Part shown: positions 1 to 10,003 of the stretch, one piece after another
Layout: every line of letters begins with the position of its first letter
Position numbering within the stretch: position 1 is the first letter of the stretch
DNA from: Isoperla grammatica
Lineage: Eukaryota > Arthropoda > Insecta > Plecoptera > Perlodidae
Length of the DNA: 64,000 bases
NCBI GenBank assembly: GCA_945910005.1
Contig: OX246743.1
Coordinates: 8,922,736-8,986,735, forward strand
Reading direction: 5' to 3'
Made by a program: the position numbers and the translations under genes
The notes under the pieces: model-generated
Databases searched by the model: none
What the model was told of the DNA's origin: nothing
The model's input: the letters and a program-made list of their open reading frames with translations, nothing else

Positions 1-60
1 TTGGATTGCAAAGAGGGCCGCAGGTATGGTGGAGTGACGAGAGCCACATTGGGGAGATTG

Positions 61-2096
61 TTAGGCGCTTGGATTGCAAAGAGGGCCGCAAGTATGACGG
101 AGTGGCGAGAGCAACACTGGGGAGATTGTTAGACGCTTGGATTGAAAAGAGGGCCGCAAGTATGACGGAGTGGTGAGAGCCCCACTGGGGAGATTGTTAG
201 GCGCTTGGATTGCAAAGAGGGCCGCAAGTATGGCGAAGTGGCGAGAGCCACATAAGGGAGATGTTAGGCACTTGGATTGCAAAGAGGGCCGCAAGTATGG
301 TGGAGTGGTGAGAGCCACATTGGGGAGATTGTTAGGCGCTTGGATTGCAAAGAGGGCCGCAAGTATGACGGAGTGACGAGAGACACATTGGGTAATTTGT
401 AAGGCGCTTGGATTGCAAAGAGGGCCGCAAGTATGACGGAGTGACGAGAGCCACATTGGGGAGTTTGTAAGGCACTTGGATTGCAAAGAGGGCCGCAGGT
501 ATGGTGGAGTGACGAGAGCCACATTGGGGAGATTGTAAGGCGCTTGGATTGCAAAGAGGGCCGCAAGTATGACGGAGTGGCGAGAGCAACACTGGGGAGA
601 TTGTTAGACGCTTGGATTGAAAAGAGGGCCGCAAGTATGACGGAGTGGTGAGAGCCCCACTGGGAAGATTGTTAGGCGCTTTGATTGCAAAGAGGGCTGC
701 AAGTATGGCGGAGTGGCGAGAGCCACATTAGGGAGATGTTAGGCACTTGGATTGCAAAGAGGGGCCGCAAGTATGGTGGAGTGCCGAGAGCCACATTGGG
801 GAGATTGTTAGGCGTTTTGATTGCAAAGAGGGCCGCAAGTATGGTGGAGTGACGAGAGCTATATTGGGGAGATTGTAAGGCGCTTGGATTGCAAAGAGGG
901 CCGCAAGTATGGCGGAATGGCGAGAGCCACATTGGGGAGATGTTAGGCACTTGGATTGAAAAGAGGGCCGCAAGTATGGTGGAGTGCCAATAGCCACATT
1001 GGGGAGATTGTTAGGCGTCTTGATTGCAAAGAGGGCCGCACGTATGGTGGAGTGACGAGAGCCACATTGGGGAGATTGTTAGGCGCTTGGATTGCAAAGA
1101 GGGCCGCAAGTATGACGGAGTGGCGAGAGCAACACTGGGGAGATTGTTAGACGCTTGGATTGAAAAGAGGGCCGCAAGTATGACGGAGTGGTGAGAGCCC
1201 CACTGGGGAGATTGTTAGGCGCTTGGATTGCAAAGAGGGCCGCAAGTATGGCGAAGTGGCGAGAGCCACATAAGGGAGATGTTAGGCACTTGGATTGCAA
1301 AGAGGGCCGCAAGTATGGTGGAGTGGTGAGAGCCACATTGGGGAGATTGTTAGGCGCTTGGATTGCAAAGAGGGCCGCAAGTATGACGGAGTGACGAGAG
1401 ACACATTGGGTAATTTGTAAGGCGCTTGGATTGCAAAGAGGGCCGCAAGTATGACGGAGTGACGAGAGCCACATTGGGGAGTTTGTAAGGCGCTTGGATT
1501 GCAAAGAGGGCCGCAGGTATGGTGGAGTGACGAGAGCCACATTGCGGAGATTGTAAGGCGTTTGGATTGCAAAGAGGGCCGCAAGTATGACGGAGTGGCG
1601 AGAGCAACACTGGGGAGATTGTTAGACGCTTGGATTGAAAAGAGGGCCGCAAGTATGACGGAGTGGTGAGAGCCCAACTGGGGAGATTGTTAGGCGCTTT
1701 GATTGCAAAGAGGGCTGCAAGTATGGCGGAGTGGCGAGAGCCACATTAGGGAGATGTTAGGCACTTGGATTGCAAAGAGGGCCGCAAGTATGGTGGAGTG
1801 CCGAGAGCCACATTGGGGAGATTGTTAGGCGTTTTGATTGCAAAGAGGGCCGCAAGTATTGTGGAGTGACGAGAGCTATATTGGGGAGATTGTAAGGCGC
1901 TTGGATTGCAAAGAGGGCCGCAAGTATGGCGGAATGGCGAGAGCCACATTGGGGAGATGTTAGGCACTTGGATTGAAAAGAGGGCCGCAAGTATGGTGGA
2001 GTGCCAATAACCACATTGGGGAGATTGTTAGGCGTCTTGATTGCAAAGAGGGCCGCACGTATGGTGGAGTGACGAGAGCCATATTGGGGAGATTGT
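61..2096 (+). repeat. Two tandem copies of a 1,018-bp (15-monomer) higher-order unit
   Basis: Positions 61-1078 and 1079-2096 carry the same order of about 15 variant monomers, including the unusual variants GTGCCAATAG (near 983) against GTGCCAATAA (near 2001) and the GCCGCACGTATGG monomer (near 1036 and 2054). Fifteen full monomers would be 1,020 bp, so the unit is slightly short because it contains 67-bp monomers. A one-base G insertion near 765-775 is present only in the first copy. Differences are sparse, so the duplication is fairly recent. The right edge is set where the second copy changes from GTTAGGC to GTAAGGC. Confidence 0.85.
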
Positions 2097-2959
2097 AAGG
2101 CGCTTGGATTGCAAAGAGGGCCGCAAGTATGGTGGAGTGCCGAGAGCCACATTGGGGAGATTGTAAGGCGATTGTTAAGCGCTCTGATTGCAAAGAGGGC
2201 CGCGAGTATGGCGGTGTGACGAGAGCCACATTGGGGAGATTGTAAGGCGCTTGGATTGCAAAGAGCGCCGCAAGAGTGACGGAGTGAAAGTGCCACCTTG
2301 GGGAGATTGTGAGGCTGTTGGATTGCAAAGAGGGCCGCAAGTATGACGGTGTGACGAGAGCCACATTGGGGAGATTGTTAGGCGCTTGGATTGCAAAGAG
2401 GGCCGCAAGTCTAACGAAATGACGAGAGCAACACTAGGGAGATTGTAAAGCGCTTGGATTGCAAAGAGGGCCGCAAGTATGGCGGTATGACGAGAGCCAC
2501 ATTGGGGAGATTGTAAGGCGCTTGGATTGCAAAGAGGGCCGCAAGTATGACCGAGTGACGAGAGCCACATTGGGGAGATTGTTAGGCGCTTGGATGGCAA
2601 AGAGGGCCGCAAGTATGGTAAAGTGATGAGAGCCACATTGGGGAGATTGTTAGGCGCTTGGATTGCAAAGAGGGCCGCAAGTATGACGGGGTGACGAGAG
2701 CCACATTGGGGATATTGCAAGGCGCTTGGATTGCAAAGAGGGCCGCAAGTATGACGGAGTGGCGAGAGTTACATTGGAGAGATTGTTAGGCGCTTGGATT
2801 GCAAAGAGGGCCGCAAGTATGGCCGTGTGACGAGAGCCACATTGGGGACATTGTAAGGCGCTTGGATTGCAAAGAGGGCCGCAAGTATGGCGGTGTGACG
2901 AGAGCCACATTGAGGAGATTGTAAGGCGTTTGATTTCAAAGAGGGCCGCAAGTATGGTT

Positions 2960-4690
2960 GAGTGACGAGAGCCACATTGGGGAGATTGTTAGGCGCTTGG
3001 ATTGCAAAGAGGGCCGCAAGTATGACGGAGTGGCGAGAGCCACATTAGGGAGATTGTTAGGTGCTTGGATTGCAAAGAGGGCCGCGAGTATGGCGGTGTG
3101 ACGAGAGCCACATTTGGGAGATTGTAAGGCGCTTGGATTGCAAAGAGGGCCGCAAGTATGACGGAGTGACGAGAGCCACATTGGAGAGATTGTTAGGCGC
3201 TTGGATTGCAAAGAGGGCCGCAAGAGTGACGGAGTGAAAGTGCCACATTGGGGAGATTGTAAGGCGATTGTTAGGCGCTCTGATTGCAAAGAGGGCCGCA
3301 AGTATGGCGGTGTGACGAGAGCCACATTGGAGAGATTGTAAGGCGCTTGGATTGCAAAGAGGGCCGCAAGTATGACGGATTGACGAGAGCCACATTGGAG
3401 AGATTGTTAGGCGCTTGGATTGCAAAGAGGGCCGCAAGAGTGACGGAGTGAAAGTGCCACATTGGGGTGATTGTAAGGCGATTGTTAGGCGCTCTGATTG
3501 CAAAGAGGGCCGCAAGTATGGCGGTGTGACGAGAGCCACATTGGAGAGATTGTAAGGCGCTTGGATTGCAAAGAGGGCCGCAAGTATGGCGGAGTGACGA
3601 GAGCCACATTGGAGAGATTGTAAGGCGCTTGGATTGCAAAGAGGGCCGCAAGTATGACCGAGTGACGGGAGCCACATTGGGGAGATTGTTAGGCGCTTGG
3701 ATCGCAAAGAGGGCCGCAAGTATGGCGGAGTGGCGAGAGCCACATTAGGGAGATGTTAGGCACTTGGATTGCAAAGAGGGCCGCAAGTATGGTGGAGTGA
3801 CGAGAGCCACATTGGGGCGATTGTTAGACGCTTGGATTAAAAAGAGGGCCGCAAGAATGGCGAAGTGGCGAGATTGTTAGGCGCTTGGATTACAAAGAGA
3901 ACCGCAAGTATGACGGAGTGCCGAGAGCCACATTGGGGAGATGCTATGCGTTTTGATTGCAAAGAGGGCCGCAAGTATGACGGAGTGACGAGAGCCACAT
4001 TGGGGAGTTTGCTAGGCGCTTGGATTGCAAAGAGGGCCGCAAGTATGACGGAGTGAAGAGAGCCACATTGGGGAGTTTGTTAGGCGCTTGGATTGCAAAG
4101 AGGGCCGCAAGTATAGTGGAGTGACGAGAGCCACAATGGGGAGATTGTTAGGCGCTTGGATTGCAAAGAGGGCCGCAAGTATGACGGAGTGGCGAGAGCC
4201 ACATTAGGGAGATTGTTAGGCGCTTGGATTACAAAGAGGGCCGCAAGTATGGCGGAGTGGCGAGAGCCACATAAGGGAGAAATGAGGCACTTCAATTGCA
4301 AAGAGGGCCGCAAGTATGGTGGAGTGACGAGAGCCACATTGGGGAGATTGTTAGGCGCTTGGATTGCAAATAGGGCCGCAAGTTTATCGGTGTGACGAGA
4401 GCCACATTGGGGAGATTGTTAGGCGCTTGGATTGCAAAGAGGGCCGCAAGAATGACGGTGTGACGAGAGCCACATTGGGGAGATTGTTAGGCGCTTGGAT
4501 TGCAAAGAGGGCCGCAAGAATGACGGTGTGACGAGAGCCACATTGGGGAGATTGTTAGGCGTTTTGATTGCAAATAGGGCCGCAAGTATGACGGAGTGAC
4601 GAGATCCACATTGGGGAGTTTGTAAGGCGCTTGGATTGCAAAGAGGGCCGCAAGTATGGTGGAGTGACGAGAGCCACATTGGGGAGATTG
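2960..4690 (+). repeat. Higher-order segment shared with 17397-19127
   Basis: The order of variant monomers matches 17397-19127 at a constant offset of 14,437 bp. Shared landmarks are the two GCAAGAGTGACGGAGTG-type monomers, the two 11-bp duplication monomers, the GGATCGCAAAG monomer, the short monomer near 3867, the GATGCTATGCG monomer and the AAATAGGGCCGC monomer. Parts of the same order recur at about 28.0-28.99 kb, 33.4-34.7 kb, 41.9-43.15 kb, 49.2-50.5 kb and 58.9-59.8 kb. The copy here lacks the tRNA-like block that follows the longer versions at 17.1-20.4, 33.0-36.2, 41.5-44.7 and 48.8-52.1 kb. Confidence 0.75.
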
Positions 4691-4892
4691 TTAGGCGTTT
4701 TGATTGCATAGAGGGCCGCAAGTATGGTGGAGTGACGAGAGCCACATTGGGGAGATTGTTAGACGCTTGGATTAAAAAGAGGGCCGCAAGAATGGCGAAG
4801 TGGCGAGATTGTTAGGCGCTTGGATTGCAAAGAGGGCCGCAAGTATGGCGGAGTGACGAGAGCCACATCGGGGAGATTTTTAGGCGCTTGGA

Positions 4893-4914
4893 TTTTTTTT
4901 TTTTTTTTTTTTTT
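4893..4914 (-). other. Poly(A) tail of the LINE (T22 on plus strand)
   Basis: Twenty-two uninterrupted T residues follow satellite sequence directly and precede the LINE 3' untranslated region. They mark the 3' end of the element and fix its orientation as minus. The unbroken run suggests an insertion that is not very old. Confidence 0.9.
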
Positions 4915-5142
4915 ATTTATGACTCCAAGAACCCACAAAGCCAAGACTTGGCTTAACTGTGGTACATAATAAAAAATATTATACATAGTGACAGAACAGA
5001 ACAGAAAACGGAACATGTATTTACAATAACAAAATAATGTATAGAACTAAATACTTGAAACTACTAAGAAAGTGAACTTTACAAAAATCAATACAAATGC
5101 AGAATTAACTTGTTTACAGTAATTAAAATATAAACGGAACAT

Positions 5143-6000
5143 TCACAGTAAAAAGGTGTCAGAAAGTAGATGTGTTTTTAGTTCAGATTTAATTTTAGAA
5201 ATAGACGACAGGGTTTTGAGTGAGGATGGTAGCATATTAAATATAGTTGGCACAGAATAAGACAAAGAGCGTTGGCCATATTTGTTAGTATAATTAGGAA
5301 CTTGTAAGGTGCCCGCCACTTTGAGCCTTGTCTCCTTACAGGTGTCCATAGGGATCTTAAAATCCGGTTTAAAATAAAAGTACAACAAAAATCTATATAC
5401 GAATAAAGAATAAATTGGCAGTATATTACAAAATGAAAATATTTGTTTTCTAGAAAGTGTAGTATCGATTTTGATGTCGCATATTACCATTTTTAGCATT
5501 CTAACTTGTAGGTCTTCAACCCTTTGCGTATGGCACCGCGAAGCATTGCCCCAAGCTAGAATGCCATATAAAATTAATGATTCGGCCATAGATTGATAAA
5601 CGGCTCTAAATAATGTAAAGGGCAGAATATATTTAAGTGCATACAATCGAGAAGAGCATGAGCGTAGTTTATTACATAGTTTATCAATATGATTTCTCCA
5701 AGAAAAGTTACGATCAACAATTACGCCCAGGTACTCATACTCGTCCACACATTCTATTTTTAAACTGCAATCACAATATGTCACTTCATCCACATTATGA
5801 AGGCAATTAAAATCATGATAAATGATATTTATAGGAAAGTCTCTTTCACGATTATGGGGAGAAGAAATATGTAAAACTTTAGTTTTAGACGAGTTAATTA
5901 CTAATTCATTATCGTGATTCCAACGCAGAAGGTTATTAAAATCAGTTTGCAACATTTCTTGTGCAATACGAATATCTGAATGCACGGCAAGTAAACGGAA
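5143..6000 (-). pseudogene. Reverse transcriptase C-terminal fragment (LINE ORF2 remnant)
   Basis: About 284 LINE-derived residues remain open, ending in ...SDTFLL and TGA at 5143-5145. In the fragment's own numbering, LVINSSKTKVL (about 32-42) fits RT motif D, and YEYLG (about 87-91) followed by DRNFSWRNHI fits motif E. The thumb follows, with LILYGILAWGNA (about 131-142), and then the closing QRSLSYSVPTIFNMLP segment (about 242-257) often seen at the end of insect jockey-like RTs. Endonuclease, fingers, palm motifs A-C and the catalytic aspartates are absent, so it cannot be catalytic. The open frame runs on into satellite: a satellite ATG at 6021 (minus) would add about eight satellite residues, and the frame without an ATG reaches 6087. 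There is no internal stop, which again suggests a young insertion. Function now: none expected. Confidence 0.85.
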
Positions 6001-9000
6001 ACGGAGTGACGAGAGACACATTGGGGAGTTTGTAAGGCGCTTGGATTGCAAAGAGGGCCGCAAGTATGTCGGAGTGACGAGAGCCACATTAGGGAGTTTG
6101 TAAGGCGCTTGGATTGCAAAGAGGGCCGCAGGTATGGTGGAGTGACGAGAGCCACATTGGGGAGATTTTTAGGCGCTTGGATTGCAAAGAGGGCCGCAAG
6201 TATGACGGAGTGGCGAGAGAAAAACTGGGGAGATTGTTAGACGCTTGGATTGAAAAGAGGGCCGCAAGTATGATGGAGTGGTGAGAGCCCCACTGGGGAG
6301 ATTTTTAGGCGCTTAGATTGCAAAGACGGCCGCAAGTATGGTGGAGTGACGAGAGCCATATTGAGAAGATTGTAAGGCGCTTGGATTGCAAAGAGGGCCG
6401 CAAGTATGGCGGAGTGGCGAGAGTGACATTGGGGAGATGTTAGGCACTTGGATTGCAAAGAGGGCCGCAAGTATGGTGGAGTGCCGAGAGCCACATTGGG
6501 GAGATTGTTAGGCGTCTTGATTGCAAAGAGGGCCGCACGTATGGTGGAGTGACGAGAGCCATATTGGGGAGATTGTAAGGCGCTTGGATTGCAAAGAGGG
6601 CTGCAAGTATGGTGGAGTGCCGAGAGCCACATTAGGGAGATTGTAAGGCGATTGTTAGGCGCTCTGATTGCAAAGAGGGCCGCGAGTATGGCGGTGTGAC
6701 GAGAGCCACATTGGGGAGATTCTAAGGCGCTTGGATTGCAAAGAGGGCCGCAAGAGTGACGGAGTGAAAGTGCCACCTTGGGGAGATTGTGAGGCTCTTG
6801 GATTTCAAAGAGGGCCGCAAGTATGACCGAGTGACGAGAGCCACATTGGGGAGATTGTTAGGCGCTTGGATTGCAAAGAGGGCCGCAAGTCTAACGAAAT
6901 GACGAGAGCAACACTAGGGAGATTGTAAAGCGCTTGGATTGCAAAGAGGGCCGCAAGTATGGCGGTGTGACGAGAGCCACATTGGGGAGATTGTAAGGCG
7001 TTTGGATTGCAAAGAGGGCCGCAAGTATGACCGAGTGACGAGAGCCACATTGGGGAGATTGTTAGGCGCTTGGATGGCAAAGAGGGCCGCAAGTATGGTA
7101 AAGTGATGAGAGCCACATTGGGGAGATTGTTAGGCGCTTGGATGTCAAAGAGGGCCGCAAGTATGACGGGGTGACGAGAGCCACATTGGGGAGTTTGTTT
7201 GGCGCTTGGATTGCAAAGAGGGCCGCAAGTATGACGGAGTGACGAGAGCCACATTGGGGAGTTTGTAAGGCGCTTGGATTGCAAAGAGGGCCGCAAGTAT
7301 GACGGAGTGGCGAGAGCCACATTGGGGAGATGTTAGGCACTTGGATTGCAAAGAGGGCCGCAAGTATGGGGAGTGCCGAGAGCCACATTGGGGAGATGTT
7401 AGGCACTTGGATTGCAAAGAGGGCCGCAAGTATGACGGAGTGACGAGAGCCACATTGGGGAGTTTGTTAGGCGCTTGGATTGCAAAGAGGGCCGCAAGTA
7501 TAGTGGAGTGACGAGAGCCACATTGGGGAGATTGTTAGGAGCTTGAATTGCAAAGAGGGCCGCAAGTATGACGGAGTGGCGAGAGCCAAATTATAAAGAT
7601 TGTTAGGCGCTTGAATTTCAAAGAGGGCCGCAAGTATGGCGGAGTGGCGAGGGCCACATAAGGGAGAAATGAGGCACTTCGATTGCAAAGAGGGCCGCAA
7701 GTATGGTGGAGTGACGAGAGCCACATTGGGGAGATTGTTAGGCGCTTGGATTGCAAATAGGGCCGCAAGTTTAACGGTGTGACGAGAGCCCACATCGGGG
7801 AGATTGTAAGGCGTTTTGATTGCAAAGAGGGCCGCAAGTATGGCGGTGTGACGAGAGCCACATTGGGGAGATTGCAAGGCGCTTGGATTGCAAAGAGGGC
7901 CGCAAGTATGACGGAGTGACGAGAGCCACATTGGGGAGATTGTTAGACGCTTGGATTGAAAAGAGGGCCGCAAGTATGACGGAGTGGTGAGAGCCCCACT
8001 GGGGAGATTGTTAGGCGCTGGATTGCAAAGAGGGCCGCAAGTATGGCGAAGTGGCGAGAGCATATTAGGGAGATGTTAGGCATTTGGATTGCAAAGAGGG
8101 CTGCAAGTATGGTGGAGTGGTGAGAGCCACATTGGGGAGATTGTTAGGCGCTTGGATTGCAAAGAGGGCCGCAAGTATGACGGAGTGACGAGAGACACAT
8201 TGGGGAGTTTGTAAGGCGCTTGGATTGCAAAGAGGGCCGCAAGTATGACGGAGTGACGAGAGCCACATTGGGGAGTTTGTAAGGCCTTTGGATTGCAAAG
8301 AGGGCCGCAGGTATGGTGGAGTGACGAGCTCCACATTGGGGAGATTGTTAGGCGCTTGGATTGCAAAGAGGGCCGCAAGTATGACGGAGTGGCGAGAGCA
8401 ACACTGGAGAGATTGTTAGACGCTTGGATTGAAAAGAGGGCCGCAAGTATGACGGAGTGGTGAGAGATCCACTGGGGAGATTGTAAGGCGCTTGGATTGC
8501 AAAGAGGGCCGCAAGTATGGTGGAGTATCGAGAGCCACATTGGGGAGATTGTAAGGCGATTGTTAGGCGCTCTGATTGCAAAGAGGGCCGCGAGTATGGC
8601 AGTGTGACGAGTACTACATTGGGGATATTGTTAGACGCTGTGATTGCAAAGAGGGCCGCAAGTATGGCGGTGTGACGAGAGCCACATTGGAGAGATTGTT
8701 AGGCGCTTGGATTGCAAAGAGGCCTGCAAGTATGGCGGTGTGATGAGAGCCACATTGGGGAGATTGTAAGGCGCTTGGATTGCAAAGAGGGCCGCAAGTA
8801 TGGCGGTGTGACGAGAGCCACATTGGGGAGATTGTAAGGCGCTTGGATTGCAAAGAGGGCCGCAAGTATGGTGGAGTGACGAGAGCCACATTGGGGAGAT
8901 TGTTAGGCGCTTGGATTGCAAAGATGGCCGCAAGTATGACGGAGTGGCGAGAGCCGCATCGGGGAGATAATGAGGCGCTCTGATTGCAATGAGGGCCGCA

Positions 9001-9510
9001 AGTATGGTGGAGTGACGAGAGAGACATTGGGGAGATTGTTAGGCGCTTGGATTGCAAAAGAGGGCCGCAAGTATGGCGGAGTGGCGAGAGCCACATTGGG
9101 GAGATTTAAGGCACTTGGATTGTAAAGAGGGCCGCAAGTATGGTGGAGTGCCGAGAGCCACATTGGGGAGATTGTTAGGCGTTTTGATTGCAAAGAGGGC
9201 CGCAAGTATGGTGGAGTGACGAGAGCCACATTGGGGAGATTGTTAGACGCTTGGATTAAAAAGAGGGCCGCAAGAATGGCGAAGTGGCGAGATTGTGAGG
9301 CGCTTGGATTGCAAAGAGGGCCGCAAGTATGGCGGAGTGACGAGAGCCACATCGGGGAGATTGTTAGGCGCTTGGATTAAAAAGAGGGCCGCAAGTATGA
9401 AGGTGTGACGAGAGCCACATTGGGGAGATTGTTAGGCGTTTTGATTGCAAAGAGGGCCGCAAGTATGACGGTGTGACAAGAGCCACATTGGGGAGATTGT
9501 TAGGCGTTTT
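6001..9510 (+). repeat. 68-bp satellite array II
   Basis: Satellite resumes in phase about 31 of the monomer (ACGGAGTGACG) after the LINE and runs unbroken to the first tRNA-like block. It contains 11-bp duplication monomers near 6649 and 8550 and a short monomer near 9290. The last two monomers before the block are GTATGAAGGTGTGACG (near 9394) and GTATGACGGTGTGAC (near 9463), the same pair that precedes every other copy of the block. No gene is seen. Confidence 0.97.
6237..7511 (+). repeat. Higher-order segment shared with 21738-23012
   Basis: Monomer order matches 21738-23012 at an offset of 15,501 bp. It includes the CGAGAGTGACATT variant (near 6418), the 11-bp duplication monomer, a GTCTAACGAAATGACG monomer, a GGATGGCAAAG monomer and a shortened GTATGGGGAGTGCC monomer (near 7364). 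The same order appears at 54627-55902 and, with indels, at about 60479-61760. Confidence 0.75.
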
Positions 9511-9660
9511 ATTGTCAAGATAATTAAGGCAAAAAAAATAAAAAAAATACAGAAACAAATTTGAACCACACGTTTTTTAGCTACGAGCGCTTGAAAAAAT
9601 AATTTCCCCTTAGTAAACCCTTCTCAACTTTGCTGCTCTGAATATGGAAGAAAAAAATCG

Positions 9661-9729
9661 TGGTGGTAACGGGTCTCGAACCCCGGACCTCTAAAACACT
9701 AGTCCACGACGCTACCGCGTACGCCATGC
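9661..9729 (-). other. tRNA-like module A, copy 1
   Basis: B box at 9672-9682 reads GGTTCGAGACC on the minus strand, a full match to GGTTCGANNCC. A-box candidate at 9715-9726 reads TGGCGTACGCGG, 10 of 12 to TRGCNNAGYNGG. The boxes are 32 nt apart, a tRNA-like spacing. T7 (A7 at 9651-9657 on plus) follows and could stop Pol III. The acceptor stem pairs at only about four of seven positions and the anticodon arm is irregular, so this is not a functional tRNA gene. Confidence 0.65.
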
Positions 9730-9934
9730 CTCACGATGGAAATTGGATCGCTTAGACTGGTATAGATAACACACGGCTCTCAATGTATGCATGTAACGAA
9801 ACATATATGGATTTACGAACAGAAGGTTTCATTGGATTTAAAAAATATCCATGAGAATACGATCTGATAATAAAACCGCCGCAAATTGAGATACAAATGA
9901 TATAAATGTGTGAAATAGGTGGAAAAAAAAAATT

Positions 9935-10003
9935 GGGGGTAATGGGTTTTGAACCCTAGACCTCATGTATTCGAAGCTACGACGTTAATGCGTACGCCGT
10001 GCC
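9935..10003 (-). other. tRNA-like module B, copy 1
   Basis: B box at 9945-9955 reads GGTTCAAAACC on the minus strand (one mismatch). A-box region at 9988-9999 reads CGGCGTACGCAT, weaker than in module A. Box spacing is again 32 nt. A nine-base T-run (plus-strand As at about 9923-9932) follows at once. Module B starts 274 bp from module A. Confidence 0.55.

Larger units (their letters stand above)
1..4892 (+). repeat. 68-bp satellite array I
   Basis: Head-to-tail monomers of 68 bp in one orientation. Each shows GAGGGCCGCAAGTATG, a variable stretch (ACGGAGTGACGAGAG, GTGGAGTGACG, GCGGAGTGGCG, GCGGTGTGACG and others), ACATTGGGGAGATTG, and a joint reading GTTAGGC or GTAAGGC. Variant monomers include a 67-bp form (GAGATGTTAGGCACTTGG), a form with an 11-bp internal duplication at the joint (near 2158, 3257 and 3475), and a form 15 bp short (near 3867 and 4799). 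The window starts inside a monomer. I see no gene, RNA gene or other insert here; the open frames come from the monomer. The left edge of the array lies outside the window. Confidence 0.97.
4893..6000 (-). mobile_element. 5'-truncated non-LTR retrotransposon (LINE) inserted in the satellite
   Basis: This is the only long non-satellite stretch of its kind in the window. Read on the minus strand it holds the end of a reverse-transcriptase frame (stop at 5143-5145), a ~228-nt 3' untranslated region (4915-5142) and a pure 22-nt A tail (T22 on the plus strand, 4893-4914). An AATAAA hexamer abuts the tail (4912-4917). A poly(A) 3' end with a cut 5' end is the usual result of target-primed reverse transcription. 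The satellite stops at about monomer position 9 on the left and resumes at about position 31 on the right, so about 21 bp of target are missing and no target-site duplication is visible. Clade is uncertain: jockey- or CR1-like is my best reading. Confidence 0.85.

Noticed and set aside
1..4892. CRISPR array.
   Set aside because: Repeats are contiguous with no unique spacers, the monomer is longer than a CRISPR repeat, and no cas gene is present.
4759..5016. An 85-residue minus-strand frame across the poly(T) tract with a lysine run.
   Set aside because: It is a read-through of the LINE 3' untranslated region and poly(A) tail into satellite.
5143..6087. Intact reverse transcriptase gene.
   Set aside because: Only the part after the catalytic motif is present, and the N-terminal residues of the open frame are satellite-derived.
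9661..10003. Functional tRNA genes within the tRNA-like blocks.
   Set aside because: The B boxes are good, but the acceptor stem pairs poorly, the anticodon arm is irregular with an over-long loop, and the A box is imperfect. tRNA-like or tRNA-derived is as far as the evidence goes.
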